Source: Chloroflexota bacterium (GTDB taxonomy: Bacteria; Chloroflexota; UBA11872). Taken from it: 64,000 nucleotides of DNA. A program made the position numbers and the translations under genes. How positions within the stretch are numbered: position 1 is the first letter of the stretch; every line of letters starts with the position of its first letter. Positions 8,636 through 17,580 of the stretch are shown here, piece after piece. Where the stretch lies: positions 18,954 to 82,953 of the forward strand of contig JAJDZU010000017.1 in assembly GCA_022824495.1 (NCBI GenBank), given 5' to 3'. The notes under the pieces were generated by a model that saw only the letters and a list, made by a program, of their open reading frames with translations, did not search any database and had not been told where the DNA came from.

Positions 8636-8698
8636 GCCGTCGCATTCGTCGATTCCGAATCGTTCATAAGCCAATCGTTGCCTGCAAAGGAGCGTCCA

Positions 8699-9256
8699 AT
8701 GTCGCGACTGCCCGATCAGTTCGGCGACCTGCTGCAACTTGAAGCGGCCAGCGGTCACGCCACGGCGGAGGCCGTCGGCACGGGAACCTCAGGGAGCCGA
8801 ATGGCGATGGCGAGACTCGGCCGGCTGTACCGCTACGCCTTACGACATCCGGCCGCCGGACGGGATCGGGTGCTTCGGGAGGTGGCCCGCCAGACGCTGC
8901 GTCACGGCGCGTCGCACATTCTGGGCCGCCGTACGCGCGAGGCCCGGCTCTTTGTGAGTTGGGGCCATCAAGTGCACCGCGAGGTGTTCGCAGCGCGCGC
9001 CGGCGTTCGATTTCAGCCGGGGCGCGCTCCGCACGAACTGGTGGCGACCTGGAAGTTCACATTTCCGGTTGTGGATCTGGTGCTGAGAGATTTGCATCGG
9101 CGGCTGCGTGACCACACCCTGGTCATTGAAGACGGGTCCCGCCGGTACGTGCATGACGGGTGCGGCATCCGGCTGGAATCGAGGGTTCCGCGCACCGTCT
9201 TCGGACCGGCGCGACAGGTCGGCGAACGTACGCCGCCGCTCTTCGTCTTGACCTAG
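8699..9256 (+). CDS. Hypothetical protein, basic and soluble
   Basis: A 185-residue protein I do not recognise. The ATG at 8699 has a strong AAAGGAG box six bases upstream, so it is likely a real gene. The sequence is Arg-rich, with a helical middle (RLGRLYRYALRHPAAGRDRVL, residues ~45-65) and RQTLRHGASHILGRRTREARLF. The C-terminal half alternates beta-like stretches (LVATWKFTFPVVDLVL, HTLVIEDGSRRYVHDG, IRLESRVPRTVFG). It has no membrane helix and no known catalytic motif. It sits between dinB and the SbcCD-like genes, which hints at nucleic-acid metabolism, but nothing in the sequence proves it. Confidence 0.6.
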   Translation: MSRLPDQFGDLLQLEAASGHATAEAVGTGTSGSRMAMARLGRLYRYALRHPAAGRDRVLREVARQTLRHGASHILGRRTREARLFVSWGHQVHREVFAARAGVRFQPGRAPHELVATWKFTFPVVDLVLRDLHRRLRDHTLVIEDGSRRYVHDGCGIRLESRVPRTVFGPARQVGERTPPLFVLT

Positions 9257-9390
9257 GCGGCCGCCTTTCTTGGGGCCAGCGTCCGGGAGGCCTGCCGCGG
9301 CGACGCGCCGCCAGGGTGATACCATTTCCGGCGTCAGGCCGTGCGGATTGTGCGGCCGGCGTCACGGGGGGCAAGGATGAGCTTGTCTCC

Positions 9391-10488
9391 GTGCGCATCG
9401 TTCGGTCTCTTGAGGGTCGCGCCCGTCTCGCCGTAGCCGCGGGATTTCAGCTTGGCGCGTGCCCGGCAGCGCTCCCGCCCGTACAGCGCGACCTCTTTAG
9501 TGCCCTCACGCACCGAGCGTTCGTTGACGTCCTTGAGCAGTCGGCGCGGGCGGGATGCCAGGGATTGATTTGCGGACAAGGCCTGTTTGCCGAGTCGCCG
9601 CCGTCACTCGAGAACGTGCGGGCCGCGATGGCCTCACTGCGAATCGCGCGGCGTGCGGGAATGACGGTCGTAGCGATCGGTGAACCGCCAGGCCTTGCTT
9701 CGGACGGTACGGATTTCCTGGCTGACGTCGGTCTCGTCGACGCGCTGCTGACTGCGCAGGCGCCCGACTCAGTCGTGGTGCCGGTCGCCGACTTTCAGAT
9801 TGGCCTGGTGACTGGCGGCGCCATCGCGGATGGAGACGCCGCGGACCTGGTCATCGAGATCTCTACGGGTGAGGGCCAACCCGGTGGACTCTCGTTGCCT
9901 GCCGGTTCCGCCGATCTGGTTGTCGATACATGCGCAGACCGTGCCTCGCTCGAACGCCTCGGCGATGTGCCGACGGTCGCGACGGGGTGGGCCGGCCCCT
10001 CGCTGGAGCGGCGTACGGAGCCCGGCTTTGTGATCTTGGACATCGACCCGTCCACCGGGGCGACGCCTTCGTTCGTGCCGACGGAGGTCTTGCGACCTGC
10101 CCGCCTTTCGTTCGCGTCGCCGCGTTCGGGCAGCGAGGTGGCGAACCTGATTGCGCCGGAACTGGGCACGGTCGGGATTCTGGACGTTGAGCTGCACGGT
10201 CAAATGTCGCGCGCCGCCTGGCACGAAGTGGACCCGCCGCGTCTGATTGAAGAGGCCGCTTCGGCGGGCACGCTGCTGCGTTTCGCCATTGACGAACTGC
10301 AGGTTGCCGACGCCCAGCAACCAGCCAGCGCCTCGACCCGCTCATCGTTCCTGGTGAATGCCAGGCGCGTCAGCGAACGGCTTTTGGCAGCTGCCGACGA
10401 CGATGACGAGCGTGCGCTGGTGACCGCGGCGCGGGCGCATGTGGCCGATATCGCGCGACGCCGCGAATCGGCGAAGGTCGTGTCGTGA
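9391..10488 (+). CDS. SbcD/Mre11-like protein lacking metal-binding residues
   Basis: The 365-residue protein follows the layout of SbcD-type metallophosphoesterases (exonuclease partners of SbcC), but every metal-site motif I can align is replaced. Where SbcD has DxH, this has GFQLG (residues 18-22). GDLFD becomes CGQGLF (61-66). GNHD becomes IGEPPG (96-101). The HG loop becomes LVTGGA (139-144), and GHxH becomes VDTCADR (178-184). The GFVILDID strand and the C-terminal capping region (LRPARLSF, ILDVELHGQMS) remain. GTG at 9391 is chosen to match the usual start just before the first strand. Its stop overlaps the next gene by four bases (GTGA), as in sbcDC pairs. It is probably catalytically dead; the homology call rests on by-eye alignment. 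Confidence 0.6.
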   Translation: MRIVRSLEGRARLAVAAGFQLGACPAALPPVQRDLFSALTHRAFVDVLEQSARAGCQGLICGQGLFAESPPSLENVRAAMASLRIARRAGMTVVAIGEPPGLASDGTDFLADVGLVDALLTAQAPDSVVVPVADFQIGLVTGGAIADGDAADLVIEISTGEGQPGGLSLPAGSADLVVDTCADRASLERLGDVPTVATGWAGPSLERRTEPGFVILDIDPSTGATPSFVPTEVLRPARLSFASPRSGSEVANLIAPELGTVGILDVELHGQMSRAAWHEVDPPRLIEEAASAGTLLRFAIDELQVADAQQPASASTRSSFLVNARRVSERLLAAADDDDERALVTAARAHVADIARRRESAKVVS

Positions 10489-13472
10489 TCTTCCTCGAAC
10501 GATTGATCGCCCACCACGTGGGCGAGATTGACGACGCGGATATCGCCTTTTTGCCGCGCGGCCGTCACCTCATCGAGGCGACGCCCCAGGCGGCGGCAAC
10601 GCTGCGCGCCGCGCTGCGCTGCGCGCTCTTTGGCGACGTAGCACCGGGGTTTGGCCGGCGTGAAGGCGCGCTGGTGGGTGCGTCCATCGTCGCTGGCGGC
10701 GCGGCCTATGCCATCGAGCGGCGAATTGCGCCGAATGGTCGGCTTACGACGCTGCTGGCACGAAGCGGGCCGTCCGGCCTGGTCCCGGTTGACGGCAGCG
10801 AACGCATCGAACGTGAACTCGAGCGCGTGCTGGGCGCCGACATGGAAGCGCTGGCCGCGCTCATCTGGCCCCCGCAGGACCTGGAGCCGTTGGCGGACCG
10901 GCTGCGGGACGTCGTTCGAGCCTGGCTCGGCTCTCGACGAATGAATGTGCTGGCCGCCAGTGTGGAGGTGAGCCGGGATCTCGAGGAGGCCGAGCGCCTG
11001 GCGTCACTGCACGTCGCGCTGGCCAAGGCAGCCGAGGCCAAGAATGCAGCCGCCTCCGAGGTCCAGCGGCTGGAGTACGTGCGCAGGCGGGACCGGGCCG
11101 CGCGCGCGGTGCATCAGCTTGAGGAGGCCGAACGGCTTATGGCCGAGGCCGAGGATGAGCGTTTGCGCATGATGTCCGCGGCCCAGGGGCTTGAACGCCA
11201 CCTCGAACAGGCGGAGCGCGCCCTGGCGCTGGCGCACCTGCTGGACCATCGAGACGCCGCGGCGCGGCGGCAAGAGGCCGCGCGGACTCGGCGAGTCGAG
11301 TACGAGACGCAGGTTGCTGAACTGGTCGAACTGCGATCCTCATTGACGACAGGCCAACAGCGATTGACCACCCTGGACCGCGGATTGGCCGCGTATGACC
11401 GAGCGGACGTCGCCGCAGCGGCCGCGGAGCAGGCACGGAATGCGAGTTCGTCCGTTGGCGAGGACGTGGCCGCCCTGGAACGCGCGCGGCAGGAGCTCTC
11501 AGCCAGCCGGAGTAAGGCCGAACGCCTGGCGGCCCAGGCAAAGCGCACGCAAACGCTTAGCGACCGGGCAAGTGACGAATCCCAGCTGCCAGCGGCGCAT
11601 CGCCTGTGGGGCGCGTGGCTGCAGCATGCGAATGACAGCGACGACAACGCGGAACGGGCCGAGAGCGAAGCGGCAACGCTCCACGATCAGTTGAACACCC
11701 TGGAGGCGGCGGTTCGCACGCAGGAGCAGAATGCCCGGCTGCGTGCCAGTTGGCGGCGGGTGGCTGCCGGAAGTGCGGTGGCCGGCCTTGGCGCGGGCGT
11801 GATTGGGCTCCTGGCCGTCGCTCCGCTTGCGCCGTTGGGCCTCTCCGTGGGATTGGTCGGCACGCTGGCCGGCATCTGGTTGATTGTGGCGGAACGTGGC
11901 GGCGGCGATAGCGTGGCCGAGCTGGAGCGAGAAGTGGACACCGTGGCCCGTGCGCTTCGGCAGACGGAACACCGAAGGCAGGCCGCGGCCGAAGCAGGGA
12001 ATGTGCGCAGGCGCATCGAGAGCCAGCTTGAGGATCTGGGTCTGGAAGTCCCGTCCGACGCGCAGCGGGCCCTGGTTCTCCGCGACAGCGCCCGGGCTCG
12101 CCTGCGCCGTCTGGCCGATGGCGACAGTCGGCGTGAGTCGAGCGAGCTGCGCCAGGAAGCCGCGACCGCGTCACAGGCGGCCGAGGATGCGGCGCGCGAG
12201 GTTCGGCGTTTGGAAGCGCGCGTGGCGACCTTGCACCGCAGTGATCCCGAGCAGAAACAGATCGCCGCGGCGGCCGAGCGACGCACGCAATTGGAGCGCG
12301 CGGCCAGCGCCCGGCGGGCGGCGGAACGCCTGGCCGACGAACTGCAGATCGGGACATCGCGGGAAGCCATTGAACAGTCGCGACGAAACACGTTGCGAGA
12401 GGTTCAGGATCTGCAGCAGCAGTTGAGCGGCGCTGCGGACCTGGAACTCAAGCGCCAGGTCGCGTTGCGGGACGAGACCCGGATCAACGACGAACTTGCC
12501 GCGTTGGTCGCCGAGATATCAACTCGGTTCGACGAACAGTCCGAACGCGCGCCTGATCGGGCGCGAGCCGTGCAGATGGCGCACTTCGCGGCCGTCGTCG
12601 CCCAGGTTGGCGGCGAACGGGCGCACAGCGCCGCACGCGGCGCCGCCCTGCGCGGCCGGACCGTACACGCGGCTTCGCGGCGCCATTCCACCGATCTGGC
12701 GGCGGCCATGCGGGCGCTGGGGGTTGACTGTGACGCCGATCCAACGGCGGCCGAGGCGCGAGCCGCGATCCCAGACCTGGACGCCGAACCGATCGAAGCC
12801 GACGAGATTCGCCGCTCGTTGCGACGGGCGCGCGAGGCGGCGCGCCGGACCGAGACACGCGTGCAGACACTGGAATTGCGGGCCGGAGTGGAGTGCACGG
12901 ACATCGACCCCGTCGATGCCCAGGACCGCCTCGACCAAGCCTTGCGTGCGCGAAGGGTTCGCGAGATCGGCCAGACCATTGTGCGCGGCGCTCTGGACGC
13001 TTCGTTGGAGAGCTTGTCGGCCTCGATCGAGCACCAGTTGCGAAGCATCCTGCCGGCCGCCACCGCTGGCCGCTACTGGGACGCCCGCTGCGGTGAGGAT
13101 CTTGGCGTGGAAGTCTGGGACCCGCGAGCGGCCGCGTGGCGAGCGCCGGGCGACTTCGATGGCCCGAGCCGCGAGCAGATGGAGCGGGCGTTTGCGCTGG
13201 CCTTCGCCGTGGCAGGTCCGCCGCTGGACGCGACGGACCTGCCGGCATTCGTCTGGCTGGAACAATCGGCGACGGATCACGACGGCGAGATCCTGCAAGC
13301 CGTGGCGACCGCTGCCAGCCTGGGCGAGGCGGCGCAGCGCTATCCGCAGGTAATTGCCACCGGACAGTCGCTCATGCCCGGCTTTGGCCGGTTCGATCGG
13401 GTGACTTCATTGAGAGACGGGCACGCCGCCGACGCATCACCAACCATCAGCGGAATCCGTGAGGCCGGGTAA
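10485..13472 (+). CDS. SbcC/Rad50 (YhaN)-like coiled-coil protein without Walker A
   Basis: A 995-residue protein with the SMC/Rad50-like plan: an N-terminal head, two long coiled coils rich in Glu, Arg and Ala, and a C-terminal head. A hydrophobic hairpin near residues 428-472 resembles the mid-protein membrane hairpin of YhaN-type proteins. The N-terminal head keeps the family pattern (ADIAFLPRGRHLIEA, then CALFG), but the P-loop position reads EATPQAAATL (31-40), with no GxxGxGKS/T. The C-terminal head retains an ABC-signature-like FDGPSREQMERAFALAFAV (~890-907). The Walker B region reads AFVWLEQSATDHD instead of hhhhDEP. ATP hydrolysis therefore seems unlikely. It overlaps the SbcD-like gene by four bases and the next gene by one. 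Confidence 0.62.
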   Translation: MIFLERLIAHHVGEIDDADIAFLPRGRHLIEATPQAAATLRAALRCALFGDVAPGFGRREGALVGASIVAGGAAYAIERRIAPNGRLTTLLARSGPSGLVPVDGSERIERELERVLGADMEALAALIWPPQDLEPLADRLRDVVRAWLGSRRMNVLAASVEVSRDLEEAERLASLHVALAKAAEAKNAAASEVQRLEYVRRRDRAARAVHQLEEAERLMAEAEDERLRMMSAAQGLERHLEQAERALALAHLLDHRDAAARRQEAARTRRVEYETQVAELVELRSSLTTGQQRLTTLDRGLAAYDRADVAAAAAEQARNASSSVGEDVAALERARQELSASRSKAERLAAQAKRTQTLSDRASDESQLPAAHRLWGAWLQHANDSDDNAERAESEAATLHDQLNTLEAAVRTQEQNARLRASWRRVAAGSAVAGLGAGVIGLLAVAPLAPLGLSVGLVGTLAGIWLIVAERGGGDSVAELEREVDTVARALRQTEHRRQAAAEAGNVRRRIESQLEDLGLEVPSDAQRALVLRDSARARLRRLADGDSRRESSELRQEAATASQAAEDAAREVRRLEARVATLHRSDPEQKQIAAAAERRTQLERAASARRAAERLADELQIGTSREAIEQSRRNTLREVQDLQQQLSGAADLELKRQVALRDETRINDELAALVAEISTRFDEQSERAPDRARAVQMAHFAAVVAQVGGERAHSAARGAALRGRTVHAASRRHSTDLAAAMRALGVDCDADPTAAEARAAIPDLDAEPIEADEIRRSLRRAREAARRTETRVQTLELRAGVECTDIDPVDAQDRLDQALRARRVREIGQTIVRGALDASLESLSASIEHQLRSILPAATAGRYWDARCGEDLGVEVWDPRAAAWRAPGDFDGPSREQMERAFALAFAVAGPPLDATDLPAFVWLEQSATDHDGEILQAVATAASLGEAAQRYPQVIATGQSLMPGFGRFDRVTSLRDGHAADASPTISGIREAG

Positions 13473-14236
13473 TGCTCGCATCGGAGACGAACCGCCGCGT
13501 GTCGCGGCAACCCATCACCCGCCGTCGATCTGGCGGGGAACGTCGCCTGCCGACGCTCAATCGACGGTGGAACCGCCGGGCGCCTGACGTCAGGATCTCG
13601 AGCCGCACATCGAACTCAGACGACCTGGACAGCGTGGATACGGAGCAGGGCGTTGAGATCCGACGAGGCGACGTCACCCGGCAGTCGAAGCCGGCGACCA
13701 ATCCGCCCGAGAGTCGAACGCGTCGTCCGAGCCGCCCGGGAGTCGAGGCCGCGGCACGCAGCGAAGGCGACCCCGACAGCCAGTTGCGGTTGACGTTAGA
13801 CCTCAGCGACCCGGAACCACGCAGCTACGAGGCCTCAGCCTCAGTCTCAGCTCCACGCGAGCAGTTCGACGCCACGCGGTGGCTCTGGCTGGCCATGGGC
13901 ATGGGCACGGTGACCTGCCCTCTCCTGTTGGCCTTCCAGCTAGTCTTCACCGATCCCGCGCACGGGCTCAATGTCCTCGCCGTGGTGGTCACCATGTCGT
14001 TTGGCGCGCTGTTCGCCACCTGGACATTCGAGTACTGGCTGCGGCGCGGCGGCGCCGTCGCGACGCAGAAGATCCCAACGTGGGCGCTTACCCGCCACGC
14101 CATCCTCGTGTCCGTCGGCGTGGCCGCGATGGCCGTGAGCGCGCTGAATCGCACCGCGAGTTTCGGCCTGCTGCTCCTGGTGATCTTGACGCTGATCGTG
14201 GCCGATATCGTGCTGCGCAGGCTTCGTATCCGGTAG
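13472..14236 (+). CDS. Four-helix membrane protein with disordered N-terminus
   Basis: A 254-residue protein. Residues 1-130 are charged, Arg/Ser/Pro-rich and probably disordered. Residues ~135-250 form four hydrophobic helices (WLWLAMGMGTVTCPLLLAF, VLAVVVTMSFGALFATW, AILVSVGVAAMAVSAL, FGLLLLVILTLIVADIVL). The start ATG shares its A with the stop TAA of the SbcC-like gene, implying translational coupling. The family is not recognised. Because the SbcC-like protein also has a membrane hairpin, a shared membrane location is conceivable. Confidence 0.65.
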   Translation: MLASETNRRVSRQPITRRRSGGERRLPTLNRRWNRRAPDVRISSRTSNSDDLDSVDTEQGVEIRRGDVTRQSKPATNPPESRTRRPSRPGVEAAARSEGDPDSQLRLTLDLSDPEPRSYEASASVSAPREQFDATRWLWLAMGMGTVTCPLLLAFQLVFTDPAHGLNVLAVVVTMSFGALFATWTFEYWLRRGGAVATQKIPTWALTRHAILVSVGVAAMAVSALNRTASFGLLLLVILTLIVADIVLRRLRIR

Positions 14237-15012
14237 TGCGCGACGAAAGCTCAGCCGATCCCTACGCGCAAATAGCCGACTTGTACGAGGCCGAGCACCG
14301 CGGCTGGACCGATGATCTGGATCTGTATCGAGCGCTGGCGGCCCGCGCCGGCGGTCCGGTCTTGGAACTGGGCTGCGGCTCGGGCCGTGTGGCTATTGCG
14401 CTGGCGGAAGCCGGACACGAGCTTCAAGGAATCGATACGTCCGAGGCCATGCTGGCCATCGCGAGTAGAAACCTGGGCGAACGCCGATTGCCGGTCACTT
14501 TCACCCTCGGCGACATGCGGCGACACAGCGGTCACCAAGTCTTCGGCCTGGTGTTTTGCGCGCTCGACGGACTGCTGCATCTGCAATCCGCAGATGATGT
14601 TCGAGACACAGTCGTCGCTGCACACGACGCCCTGCGGCCTGGAGGTCTCCTGGCCCTCGACATCGTCAATCCGTCCCCTGACTTATTGGCGATGCGCGAC
14701 GGCGTGGTTCGGCATCAGTCGACCTTTGCCGGGCCGGGTGACGCAGAGATCACGCACTTCGTGTCCTGGGATATCGATCCGGACGCGCATACCATCGAAA
14801 CGGCGCACTTTTACGACTGGTTGAGTGAGGACGGATTGGTGCGCCGGCACACAACGCGCTTCCGGCTGCGCTACCTGGAACGGGGTGAGGCGGAGGCGGT
14901 GCTGGCGGCCGCAGGCTTCGACAGCGTGGAACTCTATGGGAGCGCGCAGCTGGACCCCTTCGAGTCCGACAGCGACCGAATGGTCTACGTCGCGACCAAG
15001 TCCAACGCGTAG
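14236..15012 (+). CDS. Class I SAM-dependent methyltransferase
   Basis: A 258-residue Rossmann-fold methyltransferase. Motif I is VLELGCGSGRVAIALAEAG, followed by the acidic loop GIDTSEAMLAIA, the FTLGDMRR segment, VFCALDGLLHL, and LRPGGLLALDIVNP. The second half (FVSWDIDPDAHTIETAHFYDW, TTRFRLRYLERGEAEAVLAAAGF) is typical of small-molecule methyltransferases of the UbiE/methyltransferase-25 type. Substrate unknown. GTG at 14236 overlaps the TAG of the upstream gene by one base, so it belongs to the same transcription unit as the SbcCD-like genes. Confidence 0.85.
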   Translation: MRDESSADPYAQIADLYEAEHRGWTDDLDLYRALAARAGGPVLELGCGSGRVAIALAEAGHELQGIDTSEAMLAIASRNLGERRLPVTFTLGDMRRHSGHQVFGLVFCALDGLLHLQSADDVRDTVVAAHDALRPGGLLALDIVNPSPDLLAMRDGVVRHQSTFAGPGDAEITHFVSWDIDPDAHTIETAHFYDWLSEDGLVRRHTTRFRLRYLERGEAEAVLAAAGFDSVELYGSAQLDPFESDSDRMVYVATKSNA

Positions 15013-15015
15013 CCG

Positions 15016-15963
15016 CTAGAAGGACCAGCGCCCGACAGGTCCGTTGCGACAGCGCCAGCCAACGTAGGCGTCTTGGTCCCTGACCAGTCTGACCGTTGAA
15101 GCGCTTGGAGCCAGACCCAGAGTCAGCAGCCGACGCAGCAAAACGCCGTCGGCCAGGGCGAGGTCAACGTCAACCGACGACAGGCCTCGGACCAACGCCG
15201 AGCGCGCGGCCGCGCGCACCCATTCGTCAGTACCCTGGTCCCGCGGAACGCTTGCCATGACAAGCCGAAGGTCCAACGACCCGCCAGCGGCAGGTATCAG
15301 TGGATCCGGATCGCAGAGCAACCTGACATCAGGCCCGATCAACACGTAGCTCGCCGCTGAGTGCGGCTGAGACCTGACCCTGGCCGCAAGTGTCGGTTCA
15401 CGGCCTGGCGTCTGGTCGTCAAGGTCCGAGCAGGCGAGTTCTCGCCAACTGTTCGGCTCGACTGGCGCACCGAGATACGCAGCCGTGCCCCGCAAGCGCA
15501 CCGTAAGGTCGGCTGGCCGAAATCCGCGCCGCGCATACACCCCGGCGGCGCCCACCGCCGCTGGCGCGACCTCCATCCCGGTGACCGGACGGCCACTGGC
15601 CGCCAGAAACTCGACCGCGCGGTCAGTCAACGCGGCACCCACCCCGGCGCCGCGGAAGTTTGGCTCGACACCCAGCCCAGCAAACCAGGCCGCCTCAGGC
15701 TCGACCACGGCAAACACGGCACCAACCGGGCCGTGACCCCGCACCTCGGCAATCCACGCCGCCGCGGAATTCTGACGCCAGCGGCGAATACGGCCCGCAG
15801 ACAGCGGCAAGTCGGGACCGCCGGTTGTCGCAATGGCTGCGCCATCGGGCGTCCCATAAGCCGCGCGCAGCAGATGAGCCGCCGCTTCTGCGTCATCGTC
15901 GCGCATTGGACGCACCATCACCGGCGCGTCTGGATTCGAGTCAGCCACGATAGAATCCGGCAA
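15016..15963 (-). CDS. GNAT-family N-acetyltransferase
   Basis: A 315-residue protein with an N-terminal GNAT domain (residues ~15-160). VRPMRDDDAEAAAHLLRAAY gives the first strand-helix unit. AGLGVEPNFRGAGVGAAL is the acetyl-CoA pyrophosphate-binding motif A, and VGAAGVYARRGFRPAD is motif B. The remaining 150 residues may be a second, degenerate GNAT-like half: they end in strands and helices without a clear CoA motif. Substrate unknown. It converges with the methyltransferase gene three bases away and diverges from the aminotransferase gene. Confidence 0.78.
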   Translation of the reverse strand: MPDSIVADSNPDAPVMVRPMRDDDAEAAAHLLRAAYGTPDGAAIATTGGPDLPLSAGRIRRWRQNSAAAWIAEVRGHGPVGAVFAVVEPEAAWFAGLGVEPNFRGAGVGAALTDRAVEFLAASGRPVTGMEVAPAAVGAAGVYARRGFRPADLTVRLRGTAAYLGAPVEPNSWRELACSDLDDQTPGREPTLAARVRSQPHSAASYVLIGPDVRLLCDPDPLIPAAGGSLDLRLVMASVPRDQGTDEWVRAAARSALVRGLSSVDVDLALADGVLLRRLLTLGLAPSASTVRLVRDQDAYVGWRCRNGPVGRWSF

Positions 15964-16013
15964 GCGTCCCTCCGTCAGCCGCCGTCTGTCCCCCGAAACG
16001 AAGTGCCACGCCC

Positions 16014-17201
16014 ATGACCACCATGCCTCATCCCGATCTGGCCGGCGCCATGAGCCGGCTCGGCACCGAAACCGCCTTCTCGGTCCTGGCCCGAGCCAAG
16101 GCCCTGGAACGCGAGGGCCGCGACATCATCCACCTCGAGATCGGCGAGCCTGACTTCGACACGCCCGCCAACATCATCGAGGCCGCCAAGCGGGCATTGG
16201 ACGACGGATTCACACACTACGTTCCCTCGGCCGGAATCCCCGAGGCGCGGGAGGCTATCGCTACCGACGTGGCCGAGTCGCGTGGGATCGATGTCACGCC
16301 CGAGCAAGTCGTCATCACGCCAGGCGCCAAGCCGATCATGTATTTCGGGATCACGGCGCTGTGCGGTCCGGGAGACGAAGTGCTGTATCCGGATCCCGGG
16401 TTTCCGATCTACGAGTCGGTCATTCGCTTCGTGGGCGCCACGCCGGTGCCGCTGGCGCTGCGGCCGGAGAACCAATTCCGGCTGGACCTGGACGAGTTGA
16501 AGGCCAAGCTCTCCGACCGAACCAAGCTGCTGATTCTCAACTCACCCCAGAACCCGACCGGCGGCGTGCTGCCGCCCGAGGACATTGCGGCAATTGCGGA
16601 CCTGGTTGTGGACCGGCCATTGCATGTCCTCAGCGACGAGATCTACGGACGCATCATGTACGGCGAGATTGAGCACGCTTCGATCGCGGCGTGCCCGGGA
16701 ATGGCCGACAAGACAATGATCCTGGACGGGTTTTCGAAGACCTACGCCATGACCGGCTGGCGGCTTGGGTACGGCGTGATGAGCGAGGGGCTGGCGGAGG
16801 CGGTGGCCCAGTTGCAGACCAACTGCACCAGCTGCACAGCCGCGTTTATCCAAATGGCGGGGGTCGAAGCGCTCACCGGGCCGCAGGACGCCGTGGACGG
16901 CTTCGTGGCGGAGTTCCAGCGGCGGCGTGACGTGATCGTGGACGGCCTGAACAGCCTGGAGGGCGTTGATTGCCAGCGTCCGGCGGGCGCGTTCTATGTG
17001 TTTCCCCAGCTCAGCGGCTTCCGAGTCAGCACTGACGAGATCGCGGACCGTCTGCTGAACGAGGCTGGCGTGGCCGTGCTGGCCGGCACCGCCTTTGGCA
17101 CGGTAGGCGCCGATTCGCTGCGATTGTCGTTCGCGAACTCAGTGGAGAACCTGGAGCGCGCGGTCGAGCGGATGGGCCCGGTATTGGCAGCCGCGCGCTA
17201 G
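16014..17201 (+). CDS. Class I/II PLP-dependent aminotransferase
   Basis: A 395-residue fold-type I aminotransferase of the aspartate/aromatic (AspC/PatA-like) group. It has IHLEIGEPDFDTP at residues 39-51, NPTGG with Asn180, the pyridine-nitrogen-binding Asp208 in VLSDEIYGR with Tyr211, the PLP Schiff-base lysine Lys242 in DGFSKTYAMTGWRLGY, and Arg250. The C-terminal substrate arginine is in RLSFANS. The donor is probably aspartate, glutamate or an aromatic amino acid, but specificity cannot be read. No operon partner is obvious. Confidence 0.9.
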   Translation: MTTMPHPDLAGAMSRLGTETAFSVLARAKALEREGRDIIHLEIGEPDFDTPANIIEAAKRALDDGFTHYVPSAGIPEAREAIATDVAESRGIDVTPEQVVITPGAKPIMYFGITALCGPGDEVLYPDPGFPIYESVIRFVGATPVPLALRPENQFRLDLDELKAKLSDRTKLLILNSPQNPTGGVLPPEDIAAIADLVVDRPLHVLSDEIYGRIMYGEIEHASIAACPGMADKTMILDGFSKTYAMTGWRLGYGVMSEGLAEAVAQLQTNCTSCTAAFIQMAGVEALTGPQDAVDGFVAEFQRRRDVIVDGLNSLEGVDCQRPAGAFYVFPQLSGFRVSTDEIADRLLNEAGVAVLAGTAFGTVGADSLRLSFANSVENLERAVERMGPVLAAAR

Positions 17202-17212
17202 ACCGGCGTCGC

Positions 17213-17542
17213 CTAAATCTGTTCGACCCGGTCAAGGTCGAACATGAACATGGTGGCTCCGCCTACCTGAACCTCGACCGGGAACGGCAGCCGCGCTTCG
17301 CCTGAATCCTGGGCCGACTGCATCGGACTTACGATCTGCATACGGGTCGTGGCGTTGCGTCGAACGATTCCGAGCAGGTCGCCGATACGGTCGTCATCCA
17401 CGCCGATGATGAAGGTCGTATTGCCCTCGCGCAGGAAACCACCCGCCGTGGGAACGCGCGTGAAGCGAAAGCCGCCGGAGACGAGCGCGTCGGCCACCAG
17501 GTCGGCATCCGGCTCTTGCACGATTCCAAAGAAGAGTTTCAG
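17213..17542 (-). CDS. darA: Cyclic-di-AMP receptor (DarA/PstA-like)
   Basis: A small PII-like protein of about 109 residues. The signature TAGGFLREGNTTFIIGV is present, as is PVEVQVGGATMFMF near the C-terminus; both are hallmarks of the c-di-AMP-binding PstA/DarA (YaaQ) family. The conserved N-terminus LKLFFGIVQEPDADL begins upstream of the first GTG (17521), so a CTG start at 17542 seems best; no strong ribosome binding site is visible. It follows tmk directly, the same neighbour as in Bacillus (tmk-yaaQ), which supports the call. It presumably senses c-di-AMP; its downstream target is not known here. Confidence 0.85.
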   Translation of the reverse strand: MKLFFGIVQEPDADLVADALVSGGFRFTRVPTAGGFLREGNTTFIIGVDDDRIGDLLGIVRRNATTRMQIVSPMQSAQDSGEARLPFPVEVQVGGATMFMFDLDRVEQI

Positions 17543-17580
17543 CGGGGGACCAGTCGAGCGAGGCGTGCGGCGTCGGCAGC

